Below are positions 1 through 7,253 of a DNA stretch of 43,038 nucleotides, one piece after another. Under the pieces are notes generated by a model. The model made no database searches, had not been told where the DNA came from, and was given only the letters and a program-made list of their open reading frames with translations. Origin of the DNA: UBA927 sp964361785 (GTDB lineage Bacteria > Patescibacteriota > Microgenomatia > UBA10105 > UBA927); contig CAYIBX010000007.1 of assembly GCA_964361785.1 (NCBI GenBank), positions 1 through 43,038 of the forward strand. Reading direction: 5' to 3'. Position 1 is the first letter of the stretch. Each line of letters starts with the position of its first letter. A program made the translations under genes and the position numbers.

Positions 1-27
1 ATGTTCATATCCCTTTAGTGTGCCTGA

Positions 28-366
28 TTATGGGGAATTACGCAACACGTCTATTCTCTCACTTACCTTCCTGTCCACTTCTGCTGCGACGCTTTGAAGG
101 CGTTTTCCAGTACCCGCTACATTTAAATCTACTTGTCCGCTTTGAGACTTCACATTGTTCGCTGCATTATAAACCTTACGTGCCTCATCTCGTATAAGAC
201 TACCAACTGGCTCAGTCAACGCTTCAAGCGGTGTGTTGGAATCTGTACTTAAAGTATGCCCAGAAATAAACCCTTGTGTAACTTCTCTCTCCAACCCACC
301 ATCTCTGGCTTTATAGAAGATAAATTTCGATAATATTCTATCAAACAACGTACTAGCTTCTCCCAT
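28..366 (-). CDS. Hypothetical protein (112 aa)
   Basis: I do not recognise this protein. It is soluble-looking and mixed charged, with no membrane segment, cysteine pair or catalytic motif. The C-terminal half is likely helical, rich in Val, Lys, Arg and Asp. An ATG at 366 lies 5 nt after the TAA stop of the S41 protease gene, so the two are probably co-transcribed and the shorter start is preferred over an upstream in-frame start at 393, which would overlap the protease gene. It is the last gene of the ychF-rpsF-ssb-rpsR-protease run at this end of the window. Confidence 0.6.
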   Translation of the reverse strand: MGEASTLFDRILSKFIFYKARDGGLEREVTQGFISGHTLSTDSNTPLEALTEPVGSLIRDEARKVYNAANNVKSQSGQVDLNVAGTGKRLQSVAAEVDRKVSERIDVLRNSP

Positions 367-370
367 AGTA

Positions 371-1654
371 TTAGTGTTGTAATAACACCTCAATCGCCTT
401 GGCTAACTGCCCGTCGCTGGTGGCTGTAGCATCTGAGGATAAAGAAACGATTACATCTGGTGTCACACCTTTTTCACTTATACTATCTCCTAATGGTAAC
501 AGCCACTTTCCTGTGGTGATATGAACTCCAGCACCTTGCTTAAGTTCAAACGGTGTTTGCACACTGCCCTTACCAAACGATGTCTCGCCGACAATTGTCG
601 CGCGTTTATAATCTTTCAGCGCTCCGGCTACGATTTCAGCGGCAGATGCACTGCCTTTATTGATCAAAACAACGATGGGAATGTTGAGAAGTTTTCCTTT
701 TCGATCTACTGGATACTCTTGGCGTGTGCCATCGCTATTTACCTGCGAGACGACCACACCGTTTTTTATGAATTCACTTGCGATATAGACTGATCCCTCA
801 AGATATCCTCCAGGATTATTGCGTAGATCAAGTATCAATCCTCTCAATGCTCCTGCCTTATTTGCCGCAATTTCAGAAACAGCCTTATCCCAATCTTCGT
901 TGGTGTGATCACCAAACCTAGAAAGAGAAAGATATGCAATCATATCAGTATTGCCGCGAAAAGATGCGCTTTCAGTAGCACCTTGTATCTCGGTAATTTC
1001 TGGGATCGTCTTTATCCATGACGTGACCGATGGTACCACAATTGTGGCGCGCACAAGTGTAATATCTATAGGAGCTCCGTCATTTTCATGATAAACAGTA
1101 AGCGTCACGTTTGTGCCTCTTGGTCCACGAATTTTGGCTACTGCCTGCGGAACGGACCACCCAGTTGTGTCTTCTCCATTTACCCTTAAGATAAAATCAT
1201 TTGGTTTGAGTCCCGCTTTCTCTGCAGGATTTCCTTTAAGCGGCGTCACGATAATCACCCTACCCTCTTTGATGCCTAGTTGTGCACCAATACCTTCAAA
1301 CTGACCACCTAAATCTTCTTTAAATTCCTTATTTTCTTTGGGGGTAAAAAATGACGTGTACGGATCATCAACCGCATTGACCATGCCAGAAATTGCCCCA
1401 AATACCAATTTTTGGATATCGATCTTATCCGGATCAATGTAGTAGCGATTCAGCTTCGCCCATACATCCCAAAAAAGAGAAAAATCAACGTTTTCATTAT
1501 TCGGGATTTCGGTATTTATGACTACTCGCTTGTCTTTTCCTATAGAAATGGAAGCTTTTCGTTCACCAAAATAGTACCCAGTACCGCCAACGAGTACTAT
1601 AAACGCAATGACAAGAAGAAACGAACGGATTTTGGAAAATGGCAGGGTTTGCAT
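371..1654 (-). CDS. S41 family C-terminal processing peptidase (CtpA/Prc-like)
   Basis: Serine protease of the carboxy-terminal-processing family, which cleaves near the C terminus of exported or membrane proteins outside the cytoplasmic membrane. A single N-terminal membrane anchor spans about residues 10-28, with no clear cleavage site. A PDZ domain covers about 115-200, with the carboxylate-binding GIGAQLG region near 121-127. The S41 core follows. The catalytic Ser lies in NKGSASAAEI (Ser about 337) and the general-base Lys in GETSFGKGS (Lys 362). Length (427 aa) is normal for the family. The gene follows rpsR by 14 nt in the same direction, so it is probably read from the ribosomal operon. 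Family assignment is firm; the substrate is unknown. Confidence 0.95.
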   Translation of the reverse strand: MQTLPFSKIRSFLLVIAFIVLVGGTGYYFGERKASISIGKDKRVVINTEIPNNENVDFSLFWDVWAKLNRYYIDPDKIDIQKLVFGAISGMVNAVDDPYTSFFTPKENKEFKEDLGGQFEGIGAQLGIKEGRVIIVTPLKGNPAEKAGLKPNDFILRVNGEDTTGWSVPQAVAKIRGPRGTNVTLTVYHENDGAPIDITLVRATIVVPSVTSWIKTIPEITEIQGATESASFRGNTDMIAYLSLSRFGDHTNEDWDKAVSEIAANKAGALRGLILDLRNNPGGYLEGSVYIASEFIKNGVVVSQVNSDGTRQEYPVDRKGKLLNIPIVVLINKGSASAAEIVAGALKDYKRATIVGETSFGKGSVQTPFELKQGAGVHITTGKWLLPLGDSISEKGVTPDVIVSLSSDATATSDGQLAKAIEVLLQH

Positions 1655-1668
1655 CTTTATCTATGGTA

Positions 1669-1911
1669 TTATGCGCGTACAACAAAAGGCAAGAGTGCAA
1701 CTAAACGAGCTTTTTTGACTGCCAACTCTAATTTACGCTGGTGCTTGGCGCAAATGCCTGTCTTTGCTTTGCCCATAAATTTCCCGCGTTCCGTCGTAAA
1801 TTTAACAAGAAGCTGGACATCTTTATAGTCAGGATTAGTCTTTCCTGTACAAAACATACAGTTGGTGGGAACTGGTTTTAACCGCTTGGTAAATCTATTG
1901 GATCTCTGCAT
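1669..1911 (-). CDS. rpsR: 30S ribosomal protein bS18
   Basis: Small-subunit ribosomal protein that pairs with bS6 on the 30S platform. At 80 aa it has the standard length. Conserved blocks are the central YKDVQLLVKFTTERGK and the C-terminal ICAKHQRKL followed by ALLPF. It keeps CMFC and a third Cys in GICAKH, so it is the cysteine-containing, potentially zinc-binding form. It sits 31 nt downstream of ssb in the classic order rpsF-ssb-rpsR, which supports the call independently. Confidence 0.97.
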   Translation of the reverse strand: MQRSNRFTKRLKPVPTNCMFCTGKTNPDYKDVQLLVKFTTERGKFMGKAKTGICAKHQRKLELAVKKARLVALLPFVVRA

Positions 1912-1942
1912 AGAGTGTTATTATACCGTAAATGAATGGCAA

Positions 1943-2440
1943 TTAAAATGGGATATCATCAGGATTCACGTTTTCCGTAGGTGTAACTGGCATACTTTGT
2001 TTTGGCGATTCTTCTTTTGCTATCGTTTGCGTTGGAGTTTCACTCTGTTCTGCAGGTGTTTCTTGAGGTGCTTCATGTACTTCTCCCACCTCACTGACCG
2101 GGCGTTTGGAATCTAAAATTATCATGTCTTCTATCACAATTTCAGTGCTTTGCCGTTGTGAACCATCTTGAGCACTCCATGTAGACGTGCGAAGCCTTCC
2201 CTCGACATAAATTTTACGGCCTTTGACAAGAAGTTGGCTGCAAAGCTCGGCCAACTTGTTCCATGCGACAACTCTGTGAAATTCCGTCTCCTCTTTTTTC
2301 TCACCACTGTCAGTAGTCCATGATCTGTTCGTCGCAAGTCCTATCGTACACACAGCCGCGCCAGTAGGGGTATATCGAAGCTCAGGGTCTCTTGTAAGAT
2401 TTCCTATTAATGTGACTTTATTTAAACTTCTGGCGGACAT
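1943..2440 (-). CDS. ssb: Single-stranded DNA-binding protein
   Basis: Binds single-stranded DNA in replication, recombination and repair. The OB fold covers about residues 1-110, starting with LNKVTLIGNLTRDPELRYT and including FHRVVAWNKLAE and the KIYVEGRLRT strand. A disordered Glu/Thr/Pro-rich linker leads to the acidic tip DDIPF, the conserved docking peptide for partner proteins. Length of 165 aa is normal. It lies between rpsF and rpsR, the ancestral bacterial arrangement. The 45-nt gap to rpsF holds a CAATCACC-type repeat. Confidence 0.97.
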   Translation of the reverse strand: MSARSLNKVTLIGNLTRDPELRYTPTGAAVCTIGLATNRSWTTDSGEKKEETEFHRVVAWNKLAELCSQLLVKGRKIYVEGRLRTSTWSAQDGSQRQSTEIVIEDMIILDSKRPVSEVGEVHEAPQETPAEQSETPTQTIAKEESPKQSMPVTPTENVNPDDIPF

Positions 2441-2450
2441 ATTTGTTCAA

Positions 2451-2480
2451 TTTCCAATCACCAATATACAATATCCAATC
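2451..2480. repeat. CAATCACCAAT-type short repeat
   Basis: An AT-rich direct-repeat cluster built from CCAATCACCAATAT and CCAATC units in the gap between rpsF and ssb. The same units recur at 24020-24050 (between a HIT gene and a DHH-like gene) and at 35763-35796 (inside the glmS coding sequence), so this is a dispersed repeat rather than chance. Confidence 0.6.
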
Positions 2481-2485
2481 TAAAA

Positions 2486-2767
2486 TTATTCCTTAACTGT
2501 TAATAAGAATCTAAGCACTGCATCTTGCAACTTCGCTCTTTTATCTATGTCAGTAACTTTGATATGGCCTGAAAGTTCGGCTACCAGATACGTTGCTTCT
2601 TTTTGCTTTTTGATAATATATGCAAGTGATCGTTTCCCCATCGAGGAAATACTATTTATCTTTACATCAGCACCTACCAATTTTTGCACAAAATCTATTT
2701 GCTTTTTTTCGGTCTCTAGCTCGACAGAGCTATTGATTAGAACCATGAATTCGTAGAGTTTATTCAT
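2486..2767 (-). CDS. rpsF: 30S ribosomal protein bS6
   Basis: Small-subunit protein that binds 16S rRNA together with bS18. At 93 aa it has the usual core length with no acidic tail. It starts YEFMVLINSS, followed by the typical MGKRSLAYIIKKQKEATYLVAELSG strand-turn-strand and a C-terminal AVLRFLLTVKE strand. It begins 14 nt after the ychF stop and leads the rpsF-ssb-rpsR set. No Shine-Dalgarno-like stretch is visible before the ATG, so translation may be coupled to ychF. Confidence 0.96.
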   Translation of the reverse strand: MNKLYEFMVLINSSVELETEKKQIDFVQKLVGADVKINSISSMGKRSLAYIIKKQKEATYLVAELSGHIKVTDIDKRAKLQDAVLRFLLTVKE

Positions 2768-2781
2768 AAGGACTAATGATA

Positions 2782-3855
2782 TCAGCTTCCGATCTTAAAT
2801 TCAACGACATCCCCGTCTTGCATCACATATTCTTTGCCCTCACTTCGGGCTTTTCCTGCTTCTCGCGCTTTCTTCCATCCACCGAGGGAAATAAAATCAT
2901 CAAAGGCTACCGTATCACACTTGATAAACTTTTTCTCAAAGTCTGTGTGGATCACTCCAGCTGCCTGAGGGGCGAGCATGCCTTTCTCTATCGTCCATGC
3001 TCTCGCTTCTATAATCCCGCATGTCAAAAATGAGATAAGGCCCAATGTTTCATATGCTTTCTTAATAAGGAGATCTAACCCTGAGGATGTCAAACCTAAC
3101 GATGCGAGATATTCTTTTTGTTCTTGTTCTGGCATTGCTGACAACTGAGATTCTGTCTCTGCACAAATGGAGACAGCCTTCAAGGACTCTCCTTGTAGGC
3201 TTTGAGGTTGATCCTCAGAAACATTTGCCACAATCACTACAGGTTTCATCGTCAGAAGTTGTAATGGCTTGATGAGCTCTCTCTCATCTGGATCGGTGAG
3301 AACGTCGTGTGCATGCTTCCCACCATTCATCAGAGTTTTTAGCTTTTGCGCCAATTCGTACCGCGCACTATCTTCTTTGGTTGCATTCATTTTCGGCTCC
3401 GTTTGTTTATTCAGTGTTTGAAGGTCAGCCAATACTAACTCTGTCTCTACGATCTCTCGGTCTCGATTTGGATCTATCGTACCTTCGGTGTGAATGATGT
3501 TCGAGTCAGGAAAAAATCGCACCACATTACAAATGATGTTTACTTCCCGGATGTGCGCTAAAAATTTATTGCCCAACCCCTCCCCCTCTGACGCACCCTT
3601 GACCAATCCCGCGATGTCTACAAATTCTACCGTCGCAGGACGCAAGGGCGGCAATTTCTCTAGTTTATCCTCAACTTTAGTAATCTCTGCTAGTTTTGCC
3701 AAACGTTCATCTGGCACAGGAACGACACCGACGTTGGGCTCTATGGTTGCAAACGGATAGTTAGCAGCAAACGCCACCTGCTTTTTGAGCAATGCGTTGA
3801 AAAGTGTAGATTTTCCTGCATTTGGAAGTCCGACGATCCCTATTTTAAGATTCAT
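2782..3855 (-). CDS. ychF: Redox-regulated ATPase YchF (Obg-family P-loop NTPase)
   Basis: P-loop NTPase of the YchF/OLA1 group, which hydrolyses ATP rather than GTP and associates with ribosomes. The G1 motif is GLPNAGKST at residues 8-16; G3 is DIAGLVKGASEG near 79-90. A coiled-coil segment follows in the middle. The C-terminal TGS-like domain carries TCGIIEARAWTIEKG and ends DGDVVEFKIG. At 357 aa it is full length. It lies directly upstream of rpsF in the same direction, consistent with a translation-related operon. Confidence 0.96.
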   Translation of the reverse strand: MNLKIGIVGLPNAGKSTLFNALLKKQVAFAANYPFATIEPNVGVVPVPDERLAKLAEITKVEDKLEKLPPLRPATVEFVDIAGLVKGASEGEGLGNKFLAHIREVNIICNVVRFFPDSNIIHTEGTIDPNRDREIVETELVLADLQTLNKQTEPKMNATKEDSARYELAQKLKTLMNGGKHAHDVLTDPDERELIKPLQLLTMKPVVIVANVSEDQPQSLQGESLKAVSICAETESQLSAMPEQEQKEYLASLGLTSSGLDLLIKKAYETLGLISFLTCGIIEARAWTIEKGMLAPQAAGVIHTDFEKKFIKCDTVAFDDFISLGGWKKAREAGKARSEGKEYVMQDGDVVEFKIGS

Positions 3856-3867
3856 ACGTCTATCTAT

Positions 3868-4722
3868 TTATTCTAACAATCTATTAATACTCGCCCAATC
3901 CCGATTAGCGAATCCATGATCAGCTGCTTTTTTATATTTTTTAAGGACGTCATCAAGTAAAGAAACATCTAACCTTTTCGCAAATTTTTTTGCATACATA
4001 AGATCTTTTATAATCCAATCTATAGAAAACGTTATGGGGTATGGGTCTTGAAAATATGTTCGCTCAGCCACAGCTGTAACCACGCCTCCAGGCTTTTCGA
4101 CAAGAGCATTACTTACCTTTTTTATATTCATGTTATTCGCTTTGGCTATCTTCATAGCTTGGCCATATCCAATGATATGAACTGCCTGTAAAAAATTCAG
4201 AATCAGTTTATAACGCATTCCCTGACCCTGCGCGCCAAAGTAAACCGTTTTTTTCGCTATTACAGCTAACGTTGGCTCTAATGTTTTAAAGATTAATTTA
4301 TTTCCTCCCACCAATAAAGTAAGCGTTCCTGTTTCCGCACCGATTCTTCCCCCTGTCATGGCCATATCAAAAAAATTAAATTTATTCTGATTGCATAGCT
4401 TAATAAGCTCATCTATCCAACCAATAGATACTGTCGCACATTCGATAAGTATTTTTTTGTGATTAGCGCCTGCAAGTATTCCTGATCTTCCTAACCAAAC
4501 AAATCGAGAAGACTTATCATTTGCTGTCACCTCAAAAACTATATCTGACTTACTCGCCACTTCTGCTGGGGATATACACCTGACAGCTCCCTTTGACACC
4601 AAATCACTAGCTACAGAAGGAGTTCTATTCCAAACGTATAACGGATATCCCTTTTTAAGAAAATTGTTCGCAATTCCCATTCCCATAATACCAAGCCCTA
4701 CAATTCCGATTTTTAAGTTCAT
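3868..4722 (-). CDS. NAD(P)-dependent oxidoreductase, 3-hydroxyisobutyrate dehydrogenase-like
   Basis: Beta-hydroxyacid dehydrogenase family. The N-terminal Rossmann motif is GIVGLGIMGMG, the substrate loop is in MAMTGGRIGAETGTLTLLVGG, and the catalytic Lys region GQGMRYKLILNFL is present, followed by the all-helical C-terminal domain. From the ATG at 4722 it is 284 aa, normal for the family. An in-frame TTG at 4746 would add eight residues before the Rossmann strand and is less likely. Its substrate cannot be read from sequence; glyoxylate/succinate semialdehyde reductases and 3-hydroxyisobutyrate dehydrogenases share these motifs. A 14-bp palindrome lies just upstream. Confidence 0.88.
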   Translation of the reverse strand: MNLKIGIVGLGIMGMGIANNFLKKGYPLYVWNRTPSVASDLVSKGAVRCISPAEVASKSDIVFEVTANDKSSRFVWLGRSGILAGANHKKILIECATVSIGWIDELIKLCNQNKFNFFDMAMTGGRIGAETGTLTLLVGGNKLIFKTLEPTLAVIAKKTVYFGAQGQGMRYKLILNFLQAVHIIGYGQAMKIAKANNMNIKKVSNALVEKPGGVVTAVAERTYFQDPYPITFSIDWIIKDLMYAKKFAKRLDVSLLDDVLKKYKKAADHGFANRDWASINRLLE

Positions 4723-4753
4723 AAATAATTTGACAAATTCATACAATTTGTTA

Positions 4754-4767
4754 TGATACTAGTATCA
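4754..4767. promoter_or_regulatory. 14-bp perfect palindrome upstream of the oxidoreductase
   Basis: TGATACTAGTATCA reads the same on both strands. It lies about 30 nt upstream of the oxidoreductase start (4722), in the short gap to the NYN-domain gene, where a promoter or operator would be expected. The ACTAGT core recalls the E. coli trp operator, but that may be coincidence. Confidence 0.35.
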
Positions 4768-4783
4768 CGATGACTGGACTAGC

Positions 4784-5302
4784 CTAAGGTTTCGACCGAC
4801 CGCGAATGCCAGTCTTTTTTTGTTCTAAAGAATCTCTCAGCACTTCGATACAAAGAATATAGTTATTTTGGTTAAATTTTCTCAACAAACTTGAATAATG
4901 CCTCGTTGGAGCAAGAATTTTAAGAAGTTTATCTTTATCAACCAAATATTCAATTAAGCAATGAAAATCTCCATCTCCAGAAACTATGATCGCTTGATCA
5001 TAATTTTTATACTCAATCATCGAATGGAGAACTAATTCCGCATCAACATTACCCTTTACTGTACCATCAGGTAATTCAAGAGTGGGTTTAAATATAACGA
5101 TATACCCTGCTTCTTGTAAAAATTTGTATAAAGACTCATTGCCATTTACATGACCGATAAACAAATACGCCTTCGAAATATTATATTTGTCTCGTAAATA
5201 CTGCCGAAATTTCCGCCAATCAAGATGCCAACCTTGAGAACGAACTCCTAAGTTTAAATTCTGACTATCAATAAATGCATAATTATCAATCTTTTTCTTC
5301 AT
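4784..5302 (-). CDS. NYN-domain (PIN-like) protein, LabA/DUF88 family
   Basis: Predicted metal-dependent RNase of the NYN/PIN superfamily. The acidic residues expected in the active site are present: Asp in FIDSQNLN near residue 12, Asp in NVDAELV near 88, and the paired acids in VSGDGDF near 110. The strand order and 172-aa length fit a single-domain NYN protein. The RNA target is unknown; relatives act in RNA turnover or silencing. It is followed downstream by the oxidoreductase gene. The superfamily call is firm and the function is inferred. Confidence 0.85.
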   Translation of the reverse strand: MKKKIDNYAFIDSQNLNLGVRSQGWHLDWRKFRQYLRDKYNISKAYLFIGHVNGNESLYKFLQEAGYIVIFKPTLELPDGTVKGNVDAELVLHSMIEYKNYDQAIIVSGDGDFHCLIEYLVDKDKLLKILAPTRHYSSLLRKFNQNNYILCIEVLRDSLEQKKTGIRGRSKP

Positions 5303-5362
5303 GAGAAGAATTGTATCAGAAATCTTGGATTATTTGTTATAAGAAAGGGTGCAAAGCCCGTC

Positions 5363-5467
5363 CACCCTAAGGGTGATAAATAATGATTATCCCGATGTGC
5401 GAAGCCCTGCCCGCAATCGCCTGAGCTCATGCTCTGGCAGGCGGGTATTCCACCCCCGAGGTGGAAA
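5363..5467. repeat. GC-rich hairpin block between small genes
   Basis: About 105 bp of inverted repeats in an otherwise AT-rich area. Hairpins: CACCC/GGGTG at 5363-5375; an imperfect long stem whose arms begin with CCCGC at 5410 and end with GCGGG at 5445, with inner arms GCCTGAGC and GCTCTGGC; and TTCCACC/GGTGGAA at 5448-5466. On the minus strand GGGCTT(C/T)GCAC occurs twice as a direct repeat. It resembles the GC-rich palindromes found inside genes at 9044, 11419 and 22980. It may also act as a terminator for the minus-strand gene ending at 5473. Confidence 0.5.
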
Positions 5468-5472
5468 GTATA

Positions 5473-5748
5473 TTACGCGTCGACAACCGTCGCGTCGCCT
5501 TTGCTACGAGAGAACGGTTGAGAAGCGATTTGGAATCGTGTTCGCGCTATCTTGAGCAGTTGCTCAGGTGAAAGATCTTCATTTCCTATATACGCTGTTC
5601 CCAAATGCGCCGCTTCTGCAATTTCTGAAGAATTATTGGTGAGAATAGATAATAGTCCTCGTAATCGTTCACGCGCGACTACACCATGCTTCTCTGGAGC
5701 ATACGCTTCCCCAACTACTACAAATTCTTTGTACTTATCAGCTGACAT
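5473..5748 (-). CDS. Hypothetical protein (91 aa)
   Basis: Unrecognised small soluble protein. The middle looks helical, with RERLRGLLSILTNNSSEIAE and SPEQLLKIARTRFQIA. There are no cysteines and no membrane segment. The last residues (about SRSKGDATVVDA) are encoded by a markedly GC-rich stretch with repeated GCGACGC units that runs straight into the GC-rich hairpin block downstream, so the C terminus may have been rewritten by that block. The amino-acid composition and clean ORF support a real gene. Confidence 0.55.
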   Translation of the reverse strand: MSADKYKEFVVVGEAYAPEKHGVVARERLRGLLSILTNNSSEIAEAAHLGTAYIGNEDLSPEQLLKIARTRFQIASQPFSRSKGDATVVDA

Positions 5749-5806
5749 ATATAGAATATATTATCGTACCAGTGAATAAGTATTATAGGATATATCAACC
5801 CATAAA

Positions 5807-5971
5807 TCAATCAGCATTTTTATACACACCAAGCGCTACTCTCAAATTTTCTATATCCTGCTCGTGCTCTGGTCGCTTCTCATCTCCCCGCACATCACGC
5901 TTATGCATTTTATCTTCCAACTCCACATTAGGATCTTGTACTTCAAACGTATATCCGTCAATCATCTCCAC
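5807..5971 (-). CDS. Hypothetical small charged protein (about 54 aa)
   Basis: A short ORF in the same frame as, and just after, the TAG stop of the small membrane protein gene (5996). A GTG start at 5971 has GGAG 8 nt upstream, a good ribosome-binding spacing; an ATG two codons later is the alternative. The product begins MEMIDGYTFEVQDPNVELED (counting the GTG as Met), is rich in Glu, Asp, Lys and Arg, and ends GVYKNAD. The protein-like composition and good spacing support coding, but no family is recognised. Confidence 0.45.
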   Translation of the reverse strand: MEMIDGYTFEVQDPNVELEDKMHKRDVRGDEKRPEHEQDIENLRVALGVYKNAD

Positions 5972-5995
5972 TACGGGTTCTCCAAATTGTTGAAG

Positions 5996-6271
5996 CTAGT
6001 GTTTATGCGAAGAAAGATGCTTGTTTGAAGTTCGTATCTCATCGTGTACGTGATAGAGTGCGGCAAGTATCGCCAAAGAAAGATATACGTGCCAAATCGG
6101 GAGATCATAATACGGCGGACACGGACTACCAGAGATAGGAGCCACTGCATCGCAGAGTACTTTGTAAATAATTCTATCGAGATTAAACATATCCACACTC
6201 CCTACGAAAATAAAAAGTAAAAAGAACACAAAAAACAATCTATGGTGACGAACTAGGTTTCTTACGCTCAT
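5996..6271 (-). CDS. Small membrane protein, hypothetical (91 aa)
   Basis: Two hydrophobic segments, about residues 11-26 (LFFVFFLLFIFVGSV) and 60-76 (VYLSLAILAALYHV), flank a loop containing two cysteines and the Pro-rich ISGSPCPPYYDLP. The N terminus is basic (RNLVRHHR) and the C terminus is His-rich (HLSSHKH). No family is recognised. It is divergently transcribed from the R15P isomerase gene with a 78-nt gap, and a 54-aa charged protein follows it. Confidence 0.6.
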   Translation of the reverse strand: MSVRNLVRHHRLFFVFFLLFIFVGSVDMFNLDRIIYKVLCDAVAPISGSPCPPYYDLPIWHVYLSLAILAALYHVHDEIRTSNKHLSSHKH

Positions 6272-6314
6272 ATATTATTATCATATACACCATCATCTGA
6301 TAAATGCAAGCTTC

Positions 6315-6344
6315 TTGCGCTCGTTATGATAATGTCTTTACAAT
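6315..6344 (+). promoter_or_regulatory. Putative promoter for the R15P isomerase-RuBisCO operon
   Basis: TTGCGC at 6315-6320 and TACAAT at 6339-6344 with an 18-nt spacer. An alternative -10, TATGAT, lies at 6325-6330. The downstream -10 ends only 5-8 nt before the GTG/ATG starts at 6350/6353, which would give a nearly leaderless mRNA. Confidence 0.4.
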
Positions 6345-6349
6345 AGAAA

Positions 6350-7246
6350 GTGATGAACGTGATTGATCAGTCTCTCTTAGACATAACAAGTCTCAAAGTT
6401 CAAGGTGCGACGAATGTGGCACTTACGGTACTTGATACACTCGAAACGCTTATACACCAAACTCCAGATATCGCTGTCGCCTCACTTCAAGAAATCGGAA
6501 AACAATTAGCCTATGCTCGGCCCACAGAGCCATTGGCGCAAAACGCTGTCCGATATATTTTTTCGAATCCCACGAATCAAATTCTTCCTAACATTCAAGA
6601 GTTTCGCGCATTTATTGAAAAGGGGAAAGAATCAATCCCTGAAAATGGGAAACCACTTATCCTAAAAAATGGCACCTACCTTACACTCTGCCACTCATCC
6701 ACAACAGTTTCTTTATTTCAAAAAGCACATGAGAGCGGCACGAAATTTCGCCTCTTTGTGGCTGAAACCAGACCCCGCTTCCAAGGAAGGATTACCGCGA
6801 AAGAAGTATTGGATATAGGGTTAGACGATGTCACCATGGTCGTTGATACGGTCGCTTTATCACTTCTTGAAGGACAGGGAGAAAAAATAGACGCCGTTTT
6901 TATCGGGGCTGATCTTCTTTCTCATACAGGGTTTGTAAACAAAATAGGAAGTTTAAGCGTAGCAGTTGCCGCAAATCGACATGATATCCCCGTTTATTCA
7001 CTTTCAACACTCTTAAAATTTGATCCGCGTACATTTGAGCCAAAAATGATTGAAACGAGAAGTCCAGATGAAATTTGGAAGGATGCTCCCAAAAATCTTA
7101 AATTTTTCTCCCCTGCTTTTGATTTCGTCCCCTATTTCCCCAATGTCCATATCATTTGTGAAGAAGGAGTGATCAAAGGAGAAGCCGTCAAAGACGCTGT
7201 ACAAAAACATTTTCCATTTGTATTAGATATCAATAACCCTGCATAA
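6350..7246 (+). CDS. Ribose-1,5-bisphosphate isomerase (aIF-2B/e2b2 family)
   Basis: Predicted to convert ribose 1,5-bisphosphate to ribulose 1,5-bisphosphate, the RuBisCO substrate, in the archaeal-type AMP salvage pathway. It belongs to the eIF2B-alpha/MtnA-like fold. The catalytic Cys is in LTLCHSST (Cys114), followed by ETRPRFQG near 139, and the catalytic Asp is in IGADLL (Asp188). Length of 298 aa is close to characterised archaeal enzymes. The start is GTG at 6350 or ATG at 6353. RuBisCO begins 7 nt after the stop, so the pair forms an operon, and that neighbour favours this role over methylthioribose-1-phosphate isomerase or a translation factor. AMP phosphorylase is not in the window. 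Confidence 0.9.
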   Translation: MMNVIDQSLLDITSLKVQGATNVALTVLDTLETLIHQTPDIAVASLQEIGKQLAYARPTEPLAQNAVRYIFSNPTNQILPNIQEFRAFIEKGKESIPENGKPLILKNGTYLTLCHSSTTVSLFQKAHESGTKFRLFVAETRPRFQGRITAKEVLDIGLDDVTMVVDTVALSLLEGQGEKIDAVFIGADLLSHTGFVNKIGSLSVAVAANRHDIPVYSLSTLLKFDPRTFEPKMIETRSPDEIWKDAPKNLKFFSPAFDFVPYFPNVHIICEEGVIKGEAVKDAVQKHFPFVLDINNPA

Positions 7247-7253
7247 TAGATAT

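Noticed and set aside
3828..4722. Two adjacent genes (ychF and the oxidoreductase) both start with MNLKIGIVGL
   Set aside because: The codons differ at many positions and the folds differ (P-loop versus Rossmann), so this is convergence of first-strand sequences, not a duplication.
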